Shown here: piece by piece, positions 1-11,818 of the stretch
Layout: every line of letters begins with the position of its first letter
Position numbering within the stretch: the first letter of the stretch is position 1
Origin: Pisolithus tinctorius
Lineage: Eukaryota > Basidiomycota > Agaricomycetes > Boletales > Pisolithaceae
DNA: 64,000 nucleotides
NCBI GenBank assembly: GCA_024663395.1
Contig: JANFAH010000010.1
Coordinates: 1,550,001 to 1,614,000 of the forward strand
Direction of reading: 5' to 3'
Made by a program: the position numbers and the translations under genes
The notes under the pieces: model-generated
The model's input: the letters and a program-made list of their open reading frames with translations, nothing else
What the model was told of the DNA's origin: nothing
Database searches by the model: none

Positions 1-231
1 GGCATCAGTGACATGCCAGCGGTGTTCCAAATTAGGAATGTCGGCGAAGCGTAGGCCCGGTGAGTGTGGACGAGGCAGTAAAAAAGAATTATTACTGGTG
101 ATGCACTCCATATGTGTGCCATAAATATAATAGGTGTAAGTCGTGCTACATCTCTCGCTTTGTTGCAGGATCGCGAGATCTTCTCGACAGGCCAAACAGT
201 TCCAGAGTTATCTGCATATTTGTGGGAAGGC

Positions 232-960
232 CCACCCTTGAGGTCTCATCATTGTATCTCGTGTGTTGCCATTCCATTTCTCTCGCCTTTTGGGTCCTTT
301 GTTTCCCTCACTCAGTCCTCGCTATGGACGCCTCATTCATCTAATTCCGTGCAGTTGTTATAGAGATATGACCGTTTTTGTGTTAGGAGTGCTGTGCGAT
401 GCTTTTGTGTATACCTCGTGACTGGGTGGTCAGGTTAGTGCGGTTCCCTTTTCTCTGCACTCTTATAGGTTGTCCCTATGATCTCCCAGTGTTTTTTGTT
501 GATCCACCCAGCCGTTGTCGTTCAGGCGACTCTCTCTCCCCACCTTTGAGGACTTGAGATCGTATCTCACGCGTTTCTCCGCCGTTCCTCTCGCTTTTTG
601 GGCAGTTTGTTCCCCTTGCTTAACCATTCCTGGGGATACATCATTCATCCAGTTCCGCGCAGCCATTGTCGAGATATGATATGCCTGTTCTTGTATTCAG
701 AGAGTGGTGAGGCAACTTTGGGTATAGCTCTGGATTGGGTGGTCGAAATGGCATGGTTCCTTTTTCTGGTGTACGTCTGTGGGTTCCCTACCATCTACCA
801 TAATTTGGTGTTGATCCCCCCAGCTGTTGTCACTCGAAGGTCTCCCCTCTCCCAGGTGATACCTCACCGGTGTGTATGCAATAGCTCGCCCGTTTCTCTG
901 TCCCACTTCTCGCTTTTTCAGATTATGGTACTACTCGATGAGGCCTTTCAAATGGTGTAT
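232..960. repeat. degenerate tandem repeat, unit about 305 bp, roughly 2.4 copies
   Basis: Three stretches starting near 238, 545 and 849 share the same order of phrases: a 'gag..t.tatctc' start, then 'ctctcgctttttggg', then 'gttgatccacccagc.gttgtc' before the next unit begins (500 and 812). The third unit is cut off near 960. Reading frames crossing it are short and different in each unit, so I see no protein-coding role. The copies are clearly diverged, so this is an old array. Function unknown. Confidence 0.6.
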
Positions 961-2397
961 ATTTCATGTGTTTTATTTCTGTTGCTTTCCTTTCTGGCTT
1001 ACAACTACTGCGTTTTTGCCTCGTAGTCCGCATTTTTGCATGCTTAGTCAGCACCCAGCAATACATGTGCATACAACTTTTTATTATACAAACACAATAG
1101 ATGAGTTGCAGCGTAGCCAGAGACGACAGACAGTTGGAGCAGGCATCTGTGGGCTCAGGGCCTAAGATAACAAGGGATGTATTGTACAAAACATGTGCAT
1201 GTCGGACTCGGAAGACACCAAACACTGCAAAAACGATGTGGTTGGTATGTCACGTGACATCACGTGACGTGTCGGGTACATCAAATCCATCGCTGTATGA
1301 CTCCGACTTCTGGTAGTTGGAATGTGAACCTGTAAGTGTTGGAGGTTCGGGCGTTCACACAACGGCGAATGGACTTAATGGCGTTCGACGTTCGGGCATC
1401 TGCACAAAGGTGAATGGACTTGTCACATTTGGATGCTGGCCTGATGGTGTTTGGGGTCTCTCCGGAAGATTAGTTTCCTAAAGTAGTAGGTACTTGGGCA
1501 TACGGTCGCAGGTACTCGGGCATTCGGCGCTGAGTTTTAAAATTATGTGGCGCGAGTGTCTGGCTTTCCATATCTCCTTACTATTGCAGACCCGAGGGTT
1601 GCACTGATCATGCGTGTCCCATCATTTTTCTGAGAACAATTGGGCTATGCAGTCGAGTGGAGTGGATAAATTACTAACCGTGGCCACGCGGGGGACTTAC
1701 AGGGGCTTGCTTGCGCCCCAATTACGACAACCAGACCCCAGAACGGACTGCTCCTAATCGGCAAATATACCGACAAGCCAATTTACGGATTCTTCCGTGT
1801 CTCTGCATCAACCATATCATCACGTAACTGACTCACTGAGCCTATCTCATGACCAGTATGAAGATAGAGGAGGTAGCAATGTGGTCTGGCTCACAGTGTT
1901 ATTACGGTCAACACGACCAGCCCATCGGAGTCCTAGATAGTCTTGCTAGAGTGGTCGCCGCACAGGGATGATAGGACAAGTCCATTGGTGTGCAAACGGT
2001 TTAACTTCATCCCACGCCACTTCGGGGAAGGTGCCTTCACAGAGTGCGGGGCCGAATATAACCAGTTAATTTGGGAGGTGACTGCCCATCTCGCACGGCA
2101 CTGGCGTTTGTACTTGGGAAGTGCGGCCCTGGACAACGGTTCTCGCAACTTATGACGACCATCAACTTCATCGCTTCACCGCATCTTTATACCTGATATA
2201 TAAAACAACACCCATGCCCAGCATCCATCCGACTGGGTGATAGTGGAATACGTAACGTTCGAGATTGATAATATTGGTATTGCATGCATGCGGGTACGAA
2301 TGCGACAATGTGCGCGATGAAAGCCTATATATACGAAGTGGAGCAAAATTCCACCAGTCACTGCGACGCGTCATTATCGTCGCGCAAGCAGAGCTGC
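961..2397. other. intergenic, no supported gene
   Basis: No reading frame here has recognisable protein content. A pair of CACGTG hexamers lies close together near 1252-1270. Two short related phrases ending in 'aatggactt' occur near 1345-1376 and 1390-1420. CG dinucleotides are frequent, unlike the transposon block further right. I cannot assign a function. Confidence 0.5.
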
Positions 2398-4383
2398 TCA
2401 CTCTGTCTTCTCTTTCAATGGTATCGTTTCCTTCCCAACCGTGGTAACTGCTCCAGGGACATCGCCCAGCCGGTTCCCGACTTTGACTTTCTGCCCAGGC
2501 TTGACGGCGAACTCGAACGTCTTGGGCGCCTCGAACACCAGGACGATCGTACTGCCGAGACAGAAGCCTCCCATTTCTTGGGCAGCGGTCAGAGGTTGAC
2601 CGTTCAGCAATAGGGATGCGGCCGAATACACAGCTTCGTTGTATGTGCCTGGTGGCGGTGGTCGGCCACGGACATTCGTACGCAATGCCTGCAAGAAGTG
2701 ATGAACAAAGCCAATTTTGACTGAAAACGAAAATCCTCCGCACGGTATCGAAATTAATCTTGATGCTGCCAACATTAGTTGCACCGACGGGTATCATGCT
2801 GAAAAATCCATATCGCCATCTACCGAGTAATGTAACCCTCTCATTGAGTACGAAGAGGTTCTGCAACCGCTTGGCCATGTACGGCGAGACCGAGAACAGT
2901 TCACCTGACAACTGTTGTTCATCGCGGAACTGATATGATGGATGCTATGCACATACCAACAAAGTGCCTGCGCTTTTCTACGACCCAAGCTGTTGGACTG
3001 TGGAAACGATGGTAGTCACCGGGGGCGAGGTAGATCACCGTGAAGTAGAGAGCATTGCCTGGTTTGACGGCAGTGCCGGACGCGCTACGCTTGCGCTCCA
3101 TGAGGAACGGACGCACACCCAATTCACGCGCGACAGAAGCATCGTGCGCAAGGGTCTCCTGCAGAGTGCCTTCTTGCGTAACAGATGCATCAATCTGAGT
3201 ACCATATTTTCGGGGGGTGATTGTCTCGTTGTCGGAATCTGCACTGGAATCGGTTAGAGTTGGAGTCGTCGAGCCGGAGGAGTTTGCAGATGAAGAACCC
3301 AAGAGCTCATCTAGGCTGTAATCTATTCCATTGACGTTGGCGAATTCGCGCTCGTCTACGACGGACATGTCACGGCGGGGGAATTCGACGATCGTCGACG
3401 TTGGAGAAACGGGACTGCCAGGACTGGATTTTTCTACGCCAAGAAGTGCATCAAGGGAATATGTCATTCCCTTCACCTGTTCCACGCGCAGACCATCTAT
3501 TTCGCCGAGATGGAGCACTGTTCCGTCCGCGGGACTAACCTGGAGATGAGGTTGATAACGATATTTCAAGGGTGATACGAGTGTAGGATGGTGGTACACT
3601 TACTAGTACCGAGTTATCTACCGGACGAGCGCCAGGTTTGAGCTTGCGATAGAAAAAGTCCCCTAGACTGGCGTACTGGGTGAGGTCGTCGGGCTCAATT
3701 TCATCCAAGTTACAACCAAACATATAAGCGTATAACCGAAAACCGTAAGGGCGAACCCAAATGGGCAGTTCGAAAGAATTCAGGTAACCCCATACTCGTG
3801 ACATGTTGCGGAGCGGTAGTGCACCCAATACGTGAACCTAAGTAACGTTTGATGAGAACGGGCACAGGCATCTAGAAGAAAGAATTGCGAACCTGCCAAG
3901 GGCCTCTAAGTCTAATAACCTCGTGACCGTCTTCGTCGACGTCGACCTCTCTCTCTGCACGTGCCACTTTCTTGCGATACTGGATCATGACGAGTAGAAG
4001 AGCACCGACCGCCAAGGGTAGGGGGTACCATTTTGTGGGTGTCCGAGTCCATGCTGATACGAATTGTTCTAATGAAAATCGACTATTAGAACAAGACGCG
4101 CGAGCGCCCTCAATGACGTACTGTAGATGGGAGCAGCGGATGTGCCGGGGACCTGTTGTGACGACTCGGGGGGGATCGCATTTCTGGTGGAAGTAACAAG
4201 TGACCTTCGGAATGCGCTGCCCTTGATGGACCGTACTGTGCCAGATAGACTGATCCTGCGTTTTACGAACACCCTGGAGAAGATTGCGGAAGAAGTATTG
4301 GCTGCGGCACTAGTTGTAGACTGGATGACGTGCGAGGCAGCCTGCAAGGGCCTCTTCCCTTTGACAATGGCCTTGTAGAACAT
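2398..4383 (-). CDS. PSD1: phosphatidylserine decarboxylase proenzyme, mitochondrial type
   Basis: Pyruvoyl-dependent enzyme that decarboxylates phosphatidylserine to phosphatidylethanolamine in the mitochondrial inner membrane. Family landmarks appear in order on the minus strand: a basic, Ser/Thr-rich N-terminus with the look of a mitochondrial presequence (4383 downward); a hydrophobic anchor around 3990-4030; [10 protein letters not shown] (about 3828); [12 protein letters not shown] (about 3539); [13 protein letters not shown] (about 2990-3030); and [16 protein letters not shown], where the LGST motif is the self-cleavage site that creates the pyruvoyl group. Introns supported by frame: 3838-3892, 3540-3603, 2905-2956 and 2689-2743. 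A further intron lies near 4040-4080 but its edges are uncertain. Stop at 2398-2400. The gene looks intact. It is divergent from Rtf2 copy 1, 424 bp away, and the segmental duplication begins inside that gap, so PSD itself was not duplicated. Confidence 0.93.
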
Positions 4384-4807
4384 TTAGGAAGACGTTGACA
4401 TGAAAATTCGTAGCAACTGAACCGTACAGCGAGATCCCGCGCAGCTGAAATACAGTTACAGTTCCAGACGGGAGTCCTGCTGAGGTCACTGGCTCGGCCG
4501 ATTAATAGCCAGTCGCCACATCCCAAAAAGGCAAGAGCCTCCAGAAACAACAAGGACAAACAAAGCAGCACGCCATTTCGTGATCACACGACCTGGCCAG
4601 TCGACCGGGCGTTGCTTATCTCCTGTAAACCTAATCAACCATTCCCTTGTCAAGCCGTCCCTAATCCTGTAACTTATATATAGGACCTGCGGACGATGTG
4701 CCGCGTTGAATGCACTGGAAATACCCTTTTTTGGAAATCGCATTAGTCAGCTGCCTCCACAATCTGCGAATCCGCGAGGCGACGTTTCTTTGTCTGGACA
4801 CACCACC
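4384..4807. promoter_or_regulatory. shared divergent promoter region, PSD / Rtf2 copy 1
   Basis: The 424 bp between two divergent start codons must hold both promoters. A TATA-like tatatata lies at 4675-4682, about 130 bp upstream of the Rtf2 ATG. The same motif is kept at the matching place in the right copy (about 44463-44470). Similarity to the right copy starts near 4630, so only the Rtf2-proximal half of this region is duplicated. Confidence 0.45.
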
Positions 4808-5884
4808 ATGGGTAATGATGGAGGCAGCATCCCTGACAGGCGCGACCTTGTAAAGAACAAGCCAAAAGCCGAACAAGCCGACAAGGCGAATCAGATTCGC
4901 GCGCTTTGGTTCTTCTGCGCCCTTTCAAAGGTTCGTTTTCGGTCTTCTATCGCTGCAGTATGCTGACAGAACCCTATACAGCGGGCTCTTCAGGAGCCAG
5001 TCGTCTCTTGTGCTCTTGGGAAACTCTATAACAAAGACGCCCTTATCGAGTACCTACTGGACAAGTCGGCCTATGGAGACGGAGAAGAGATATGCGGACA
5101 TATCCGCTCGCTAAAGGTGCGCAGTCTAGCGTGCTCTACGCGCTCCACAGCTCGTGTGCTAATGAAATGACGACAGGATGTGAAAACGTTGAAACTAACT
5201 CCGAGATCTCCTCCACCCTCCCCAGGTTCTGATGTCGCTAAATTTGTCTGCCCACTTAATCTGAAAGAGATGAATGGTGCCTACCCTTTTGTGTACATCC
5301 ACACCTGTGGGTGCGTGTTCTCCCAATCCGGTCTTAGGACGGTCATTGGATCCACTCCAACCTCGAAATCTCTATCCAACGACGAGGACTCTGGGGTCGT
5401 CAACGAGCAACTCGACGTCTGTCCGCAGTGCGCTACCAAGTTCTCAAGGACCACGGACGTTATCACTGTCAATCCTTCCAAAGAAGAGGAGGAGCGCATG
5501 CAGACCGTGATGGAACTCCGGCGTTCTCGGGAACCTGTAAAGCCGAAATCTAAGAAGCGCAAGGCCAATGCCGATGGTGCTGTCGAAGACAAGTCGGCCG
5601 TCGCCAAGAAAATGAAAGAGTCTACAAATAATAGTCACTCCCCCTCACCAGCACCTGTCATCAACCCTGCCGTTACTGCTGGATCCAAGGCACTTGCTAG
5701 CTCGCTCCTCGCAGAGGAGGCTAAGCGAAAAGCTGGTATGAGCGATGCAGTGAAGTCGCTTTATCGTTCCAAATTCGATAAACCCAAGAAGGAAACATTC
5801 ACTACGATGGGCACGTTTACGAGAGTAAGTCCTTGACTGATTTCCTCAACTTCACCGATCTAATGTTCATCGCAGTACGCATAA
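4808..5884 (+). CDS. rtf2: Rtf2-like replication termination factor, copy 1
   Basis: Member of the Rtf2 (DUF602) family. Known members contain a modified RING domain and act at replication fork barriers and stalled forks in the nucleus. Exons 4808-4930, 4982-5116, 5177-5824 and 5876-5884 join without frame loss to a 304-residue protein. It starts MGNDGGSIPDRRDLVKNK, as expected for the family. The RING-like part follows with conserved Cys/His: SCALGKLYNKDALIEYLL (exon 2), FVCPLNLKEMNG, then HTCGCVFS and a distal CPQC pair (exon 3). The C-terminus is basic (KPKSKKRKA). The last exon adds only Tyr-Ala-stop. A second, nearly identical intact gene lies at 44584-45660; the exon-3 parts differ at only about five residues. 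Confidence 0.92.
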
Positions 5885-8739
5885 TACTACGGCTCCTTGC
5901 CTTTTGTCGGACATGGCTGATTGGGTTCTCTCTCTGTACTTCCACTCCTGTATGTACTATATCTACATAATTTATACTATCCTACTATCCATTCTTCTGA
6001 AGGCTGCGGTCTGTGCTGCGTTTTCTGGCGCAGCGTTGCAAAAAGTTAGAGCCTCACAGATGTCCGAGATTTCCGCGTTCCAGGGTCGATGCATGCACGT
6101 TTTCCTGGGCCTACTCCGAAAAATGGAGCTTGTCAAAACCTTGTGCTGATCTGTCAAAGGGGCACGTTGTTTGGTTGACAGCGAAAGGTGAAATCTGCTC
6201 CCATCTCTTGGTAGGTGAACTTGGTCTTCGGGAGCTTAGGAAAATGGGTACTTCCTCCAGTACCCGGGTGCCTACGAAGTATGGAAGATTGCTTGCCCAC
6301 TGCTTCCGCACAATGTGTGTATCAAGATGATGTCCTGATGTGTGGACGAAGCAAAAGCGAATACGAGCCCGAAGAAAAATTACGCCGAGGATGCGTCAGG
6401 GAACCACATTGCCCGCTGGTCCTGCCGGTCTGGAAGAAGCCTCGAGTTCTATATTTCGAGCCTAGGACCTACAGAGTGCGATTGTCCTCCCCGACGTGTA
6501 CTCATGTGAAAGACCGACGGGCGATATTTTTTTGGCTTCCCAGGCACTCCACCAAAGACGACTTGGGAGACAGGTACCTGTGATGGGCTTCCGCAGTATC
6601 GAAGTTCGTTTATATCGTGGTCCTTGGGTCCCGTATGAGGACGAAGCTGCCCCATGGTCAAGAGGAAATGATTGTCTTCTGTTGAGTCTTTGGTCTGCAG
6701 GAGAGATTAAAGCCCACTCAACATCATCACTTTACTTTTTGCAGTGTTGCAACACGCGATCATAACAATCTCAGTGACTCTCGCATTGCACAACTTGCCG
6801 AAATTTGCAATCAACTGGTACGGCTGGCCTATTGAATACCCGTCTTCAGTCTTCCCGTCAAAGTGTGTCTTAAATGTTTGCACATGCACTCCCTTGGGCT
6901 GGTTGCGCTCAGAGGCATCCGGAGGGCTTTTGGTACTAATACTAGGCAGTGCAGGCAGCCGCCTGCAAACACATTGGACGTTGCAGAGGTATGGGGCCTA
7001 TGCCTAGGTGAGGACTCGATACTGATTCATATGCTAAGTTCGTCACTCCGGAAAAGTCCTGTGCATCATTACCACATTAGAATCACTTGCAAAGCACGAC
7101 GCTGGTCAATCTTCAGCAAATGCATAATAGTCTGTGTGCGAGGCTACTAGTGTCTGGCAGCCAAGATCAAGTCGAGATGACGAACCAAGTGTGACCGGAA
7201 TGATTATAAATAAGTTCCAGACCAGATGACTGGCCCTGGCCAGTATCAACGCAGCGGACAAAACCTCTTTCCGGACCTGGACTAGGACGGGAATACATAC
7301 TTGGCTTTGCTGTCTCGCTGGAGCTGATCTATGTGCGTCGCATTGTCAGTTTGTCACTGTAGGATATGATTAACACTAGTGCCGTGCCGCCGGAAGAGAG
7401 GACAGACAGCAAACTCGTCAATCGTGACGACGGCACATGCAGCTTGCACTCTGGCGCAAATGGACAGGTAGAGTACACTCTGCCCTCAAGCCGTGGCATC
7501 AAGTATCGACCAAGAGACCAGCACAGGATCGGGACCAAATTTACAGGAACTCACACCCACATGCCCCCCTCGTTCTTCCAGTGTCCATACTTCCCTTTGC
7601 AATGGGGTTGACTCTGTTGTTCTTTAACGTAGATGGTCTTGCTAACGTATGGTATCTAATTCGCTCGCTCATGCTGCTTCATGTGAAACCTAACATGTCA
7701 CAGTTAGGCTTGTGGAATGTCGCTTTCGGTTCCTGAGTATGTATATTACCCCAATCACGAGTTGTCCAAGTAATACCCAGCTGACACCGAGTAGCGCTGT
7801 ATAAGTCAGCGGAGCGCCCTCGTTAGTCAATGCATCCACGAGCGAATTGAATTGTGCGTTGGAAACGAGATTCGAGGACTCAATAGTTGGATCTAGCGAA
7901 AGAATCGCGGACGGAGGGCGGAGGTTTGAGAGAAACGTCGTGATTCAATTGCAAAAGACTTTGGGACAGGTAGATGGCATCTTTACAAATTTAGAAGGCT
8001 AATTAGGAGTGGTGGTTACCGGCCAACCTTATCGAACATACCACACCAACGAACAGCGAACAGAAACACTAGTTTCGAGTGATGTGGATGCTTCCCAAAC
8101 GTCTGGGTAGTAGCTTGCCAGGCCTGGCTTTAATTGCAATCCCATAACCCTCAGTTATCCAGCTTATCGGGGCCACCGTGCTCAACGGCGGATCAAAGTA
8201 GATGCTTATTTTGCCAAACAGCCTCTGGAAAACGTGAGGGGCACAACATAAACGGCGACATGCACGCTCTGTTCCTGGGTGAAAAATATACCAGGCAGAC
8301 AAGCTACATCATTCAGTGGTATACAACTTCAGAATTTACATTGGGTTGTCGGTGCGTACCAGCAAAAGCTCAGTTGATTAGTCAAAGACAGCGCAGGCGG
8401 CGCGTGCGATGAGTGGAACAGAAAAGTATTCCATGCAGCACCAGAGCTGGTGTGCCTTGCAATTGCACCCGCTACAGCCACTGAAGATCAGAATTGGCCT
8501 CATTCATCAACCGACTCACCACCCCCCCAAAAAAACCATACGCATCTCATTTTTCAATCAAACGCAGAGGAATCATGATCTCATGCTCTTGTATGGAGAT
8601 GTGGAAAGTTACTTGCCCCCGTCGTGACTGTAAGCTCTTACCATGTTGCTTCTCGCATTCAATTTGCTCTCTTGGGGTTGTTTGCAGTTGTATGTGCAGC
8701 GCGGAGCTGACTCCATGTGGAACATCCACACTATTATAA
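5885..8739. other. non-coding part of the duplicated block
   Basis: About 2.85 kb with only short reading frames that do not match between the two copies, so no gene is supported. The stretch 6310-7560 belongs to a local repeat family (unit A) whose diverged relative (unit B) lies at 11742-11816 plus 13394-14100 on this side and at 48807-50220 on the right. CG dinucleotides are common up to 8739. Confidence 0.6.
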
Positions 8740-8959
8740 GGTGCCATTCACCCTCCGAAGTCGAAGTCAAAAACTTCGACTTCGACTTTGGCAATGTAGT
8801 CACGTGATGATTATATAAGCTGTGCATGCCCACATGAATGTAAAGTCCAAGTTTTGGGCTTCTGCTTCAGTAATGTAGTCATGTGATGATTATATAAGAC
8901 AACAACACAACTTGTAGTTCAATAGATAACATTGTGATAACAGATCAGACAACTCTGCT

Positions 8960-10272
8960 ATGGATCTTGAAGCACAGCAGCTCCAGCACCATTGTCATCA
9001 CCATCTTGCTGCACTTGTAGTAGCAGTGATGATCCAGGTGCTATGCCTCTATGACCTCCTTTTTCATTCTGACTCAGAACCAATCCCCTACCATACCTCA
9101 ATCCTGACTGGTGAGGGGTGGATGCTAGAGCTCCTGAATGGTCATCCAGACAGGATATGGACTTGCCTTGGCATCAGCCATGGGGTTTTTGCTCACCTGA
9201 TGCAGGTGCTCACCCATCATGGTTTTGTGCCTTCTTGCAATGGAATTTCTGTGGAGGAACAACTTGGGATATTCCTCTACACCTGTGTTACTGGGTTGTC
9301 ATCCCAGCATGTTGCTGAGAGGTTCCAACACTCACCAGGGACCATCACTAGGTAGGGAGTTCATTGGACTGTCTGGTATTTTTCTCATGATTTTTTGGAT
9401 ATTTCAAAGCAATGTTGGCTTTCTTTTCTGGGGGACAATTCTATGCATCCCAAGTGCAATTCCCCACCAACAACACTCCCATATCAACTATGATTACTAG
9501 TGACCCATGCTTCTGATTTTTCCAGGATTGTATTGGTGCAGTTGATGGCACTCATATTTGAGCATTCACTGCTGCTGAGGACCAGCCTTACATGAGGAAC
9601 CGGAAGGACTACCTATCTCAAAACTGTCTTTTCATCTGTGATTTTGACTTCTTCTTCACATATGCCCTCACTGGCTTTGATGGGTCAACTGCAGATGCAA
9701 CCATGTGGCATGATGCACACAGGAATGACTTGCACATGCCACCTGGGAAGTACCTTCTTGCAGATGCAGGGTTTGGGACCTGTGATGCACTTCTGGTTCC
9801 CTATTGAGGTGTTTGTTACCATCTGAAAGAATGGCACCAGGCTGGATTAAGGTAAGTTGCTATTCCATCTTGCTCAGTGTACCTGTAACTTCTATTTTAT
9901 AGACCTCAAAACTGAGAGGAGTTATTCAACCTTTGCCATGCTGGACTTGGAAATGCCATTGAATGGATATTTAGTGTTATAAAATGCAGGTGGAGGATTC
10001 TTCAAATTCCCCCTGAATATAGCATCCACACCCAAACTCAAGTACCTGCTGCTCTCTGTGCCCTCTGCAATTTCATATGGCACTATGATCCAGAAGAGTT
10101 CTTTGACCCTGAACTTGCCATGGACATAGGAGAGGATGATGGTATTGGAAGCCTTGGTGATGGACCAGCAGATGCTGCAGAGAGGAGAAGGGCTGATAAT
10201 AGGTGTGACAACATTGCAGAGGAGACATGGATTGACTATCAGCACCAGCTTACAATTAGGGGCCTTCTCTGA
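8960..10272 (+). pseudogene. Harbinger DDE transposase, inactivated
   Basis: The N-terminal exon (8960-9355) ends in a HVAERFQHSPGTITR helix-turn-helix typical of these transposases. The catalytic core follows in the DDE_Tnp_4 order: CIGAVDGTHI (first D, about 9525-9558), TGFDGSTADATMWHDA (second D region, about 9680), KYLLADAGF, then NAIEWIFSVIKCRWRIL with the catalytic E (about 9950-10000). At least one intron lies around 9356-9525 and another near 9850-9905. Two in-frame stops, TGA at 9559-9561 (after DGTHI) and at 9805-9807 (after LVPY), sit where the family has Arg. Both are explained by CGA to TGA. Confidence 0.88.
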
Positions 10273-10389
10273 GCCTGAACATTCAGATTTCATGGTGTAC
10301 AAATATATGTTCTTACAATTGTTTCACATTCAAGTAGAAAAATAACTTCCATTGTCAATAGGAAGCTAGTCATAGTCATGTACATTTTA

Positions 10390-11631
10390 TTATGTACATA
10401 TTTGTATAAAGGGGGGGGGGGGGGTACATTCATCCAGGGTCACACTGAGGAAGTAGTCACTGATGTTGATCCGATCATCTGTCGAGAGCTGTGGCATGTT
10501 GTTGATGTAGTCCATTGCAGCATTGATGAGGGGATTGGTAGTGGGTGGCAGGGGCAATGGGGCAGCAATCATGTGCATGAAATTATCATTATCAAGCCTG
10601 GAGGTGATGGCAGCAATGAATGAACTGTGATCTTCTTCAGCACATGCTTTGGCTGATGGGGGCTGAGAGCACTTTGATCCACCTTTGGACATTGCAATGG
10701 ACTTGGCTTTCCTTTTTCTGCGACTGATGCTGGTGATGGCCAATGATGACAATGACCCAGCTGATGCATGTGACAGAAAACTTGATGGTGTGGAAGGGGG
10801 GATGAAGTTTGGATCCACAGACTGTGTGTCCTCATGATGGTGAGCATTGAGAGCATGCATCATGTCAAGGAGGGAGAGGGAGGGAGGGAGGGTAGGAATA
10901 GTCAAAGTGGTGGGGGGTATGGTAGAGGCAGGAGTATTGAAGGCAGAGGTCATGGTTGTACAAGGTGCAGTAGTGGCATGTGGCTGGTAGATAAACTGAC
11001 CTCAGCCATGTGAGGGGAGAAGGAGCTCTATGCTGGTGAAGTGGGGGAACCCAGAATTGTGAAATGGCTTTGCATCTTTGTGTGCCTGACTAGATGTTAG
11101 TGGATGATCTGACAAGAAAAAAACTACATTACCTTTACATACTGATCCCAAAGATTGGCATTGTCCAGCGAGATCATCGCACTGTGCTTGTTGTTGTAAG
11201 CAAAGCCAGAGGCCACTGATTTAAGATTGGTGACAGTGTAGTAGGATTTTTTAAGCTGGATAATTGTTAGCAAGACAAAAAAAAAGAATGATACAATGAC
11301 TTACTGCCTTGAACTTCTGCTCACACGATTCAGCTGTCTTATTGCTGTTATCTGGACCCAGTGGATAATTATGAGCCATGTGGGCTGCTGCAGAGTTCCA
11401 TGTAGCCTTCTTAAAGTTCCCATCACTGGCCTGTGAAAGATGAGAGGCCAAGAAATCCAGTAATGCACCTTCCTCCTCTGTTGTCCATACTGCAGCTTTC
11501 TTGTGAGTCCTGGGGGGAGGCAGGGGGTTCCACAGGTCTAGAGGATTGATTGTAAGGCCATGTGAGTGCAAAAAGCAGGTTGATCCCACAGATGAGCCAG
11601 ACATTTGATGATTGCAGTAACTGGGTGACAA
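10390..11631 (-). pseudogene. Harbinger-associated Myb/SANT-like DNA-binding protein
   Basis: Second gene of the Harbinger element, presumed to help the transposase bind DNA. The 5' part (11631-11251) holds AVWTTEEEGALLDFLASH and ATWNSAAAHM, the tryptophan-spaced Myb/SANT-like helices. A middle exon around 11240-11120 reads SYYTVTNLKSVASGFAYNN and LWDQYVK. The 3' part (10953-10390) is Ser/Pro-rich with a conserved-looking tail (INAAMDYINNMPQLS). A poly-G/C tract near 10411 falls at the extreme 3' end of the frame. Called pseudogene because the partner transposase is broken and the region is heavily CG-depleted; I did not find a stop inside the exons themselves. Confidence 0.7.
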
Positions 11632-11818
11632 TGGTTCATACCTCAGGTGGATGCATGTGACAGTTCACATCATGTGACCCTCTTAACCAAAGCTGAAGTT
11701 GAAAACTTGGACTTCACATTTGCAGGGTGAATGGCACCTAATATTTACATGTGCACTTCTTTGGGCTTGTTGTGCTCAGAGGGGCCTGGAGGGCTTTTGG
11801 TACTTTTTGAGTCATCTA

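Larger units (their letters stand above)
4630..8739 (+). repeat. segmental duplication, left copy (first part)
   Basis: This block is collinear and highly similar to 44424-48584, at a constant offset of about 39776 through Rtf2. It contains Rtf2 copy 1 and about 2.85 kb of downstream non-coding DNA. The left copy then continues in pieces separated by transposons: 11742-11816, 13394-14125 and about 24080-24165. It differs from the right copy by scattered substitutions and small indels. It is also missing the sequence equivalent to 48585-49440, exactly where the Harbinger element sits. Confidence 0.88.
8740..11738 (+). mobile_element. PIF/Harbinger DNA transposon, decayed
   Basis: Terminal inverted repeats start GGTGCCATTCACCC at 8740 and end with the reverse complement at 11725-11738. 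The flanking 3-bp direct repeat TAA (8737-8739 and 11739-11741) matches the TWA target preference of this superfamily. The 2999-bp element carries the two genes usual for PIF/Harbinger: a DDE transposase on plus and a Myb/SANT-like protein on minus, arranged convergently. A run of 14 or more G lies between their 3' ends near 10411. The subterminal region (8755-8930) holds two copies of a 'gtagtcacgtgatgattatataag'-like phrase. The first ~100 bp still contain several CG sites; the rest is nearly CG-free. Confidence 0.93.

Noticed and set aside
10411..10424. G-run as a quadruplex regulatory site
   Set aside because: Single homopolymer tract between convergent genes of a dead transposon; no other evidence.
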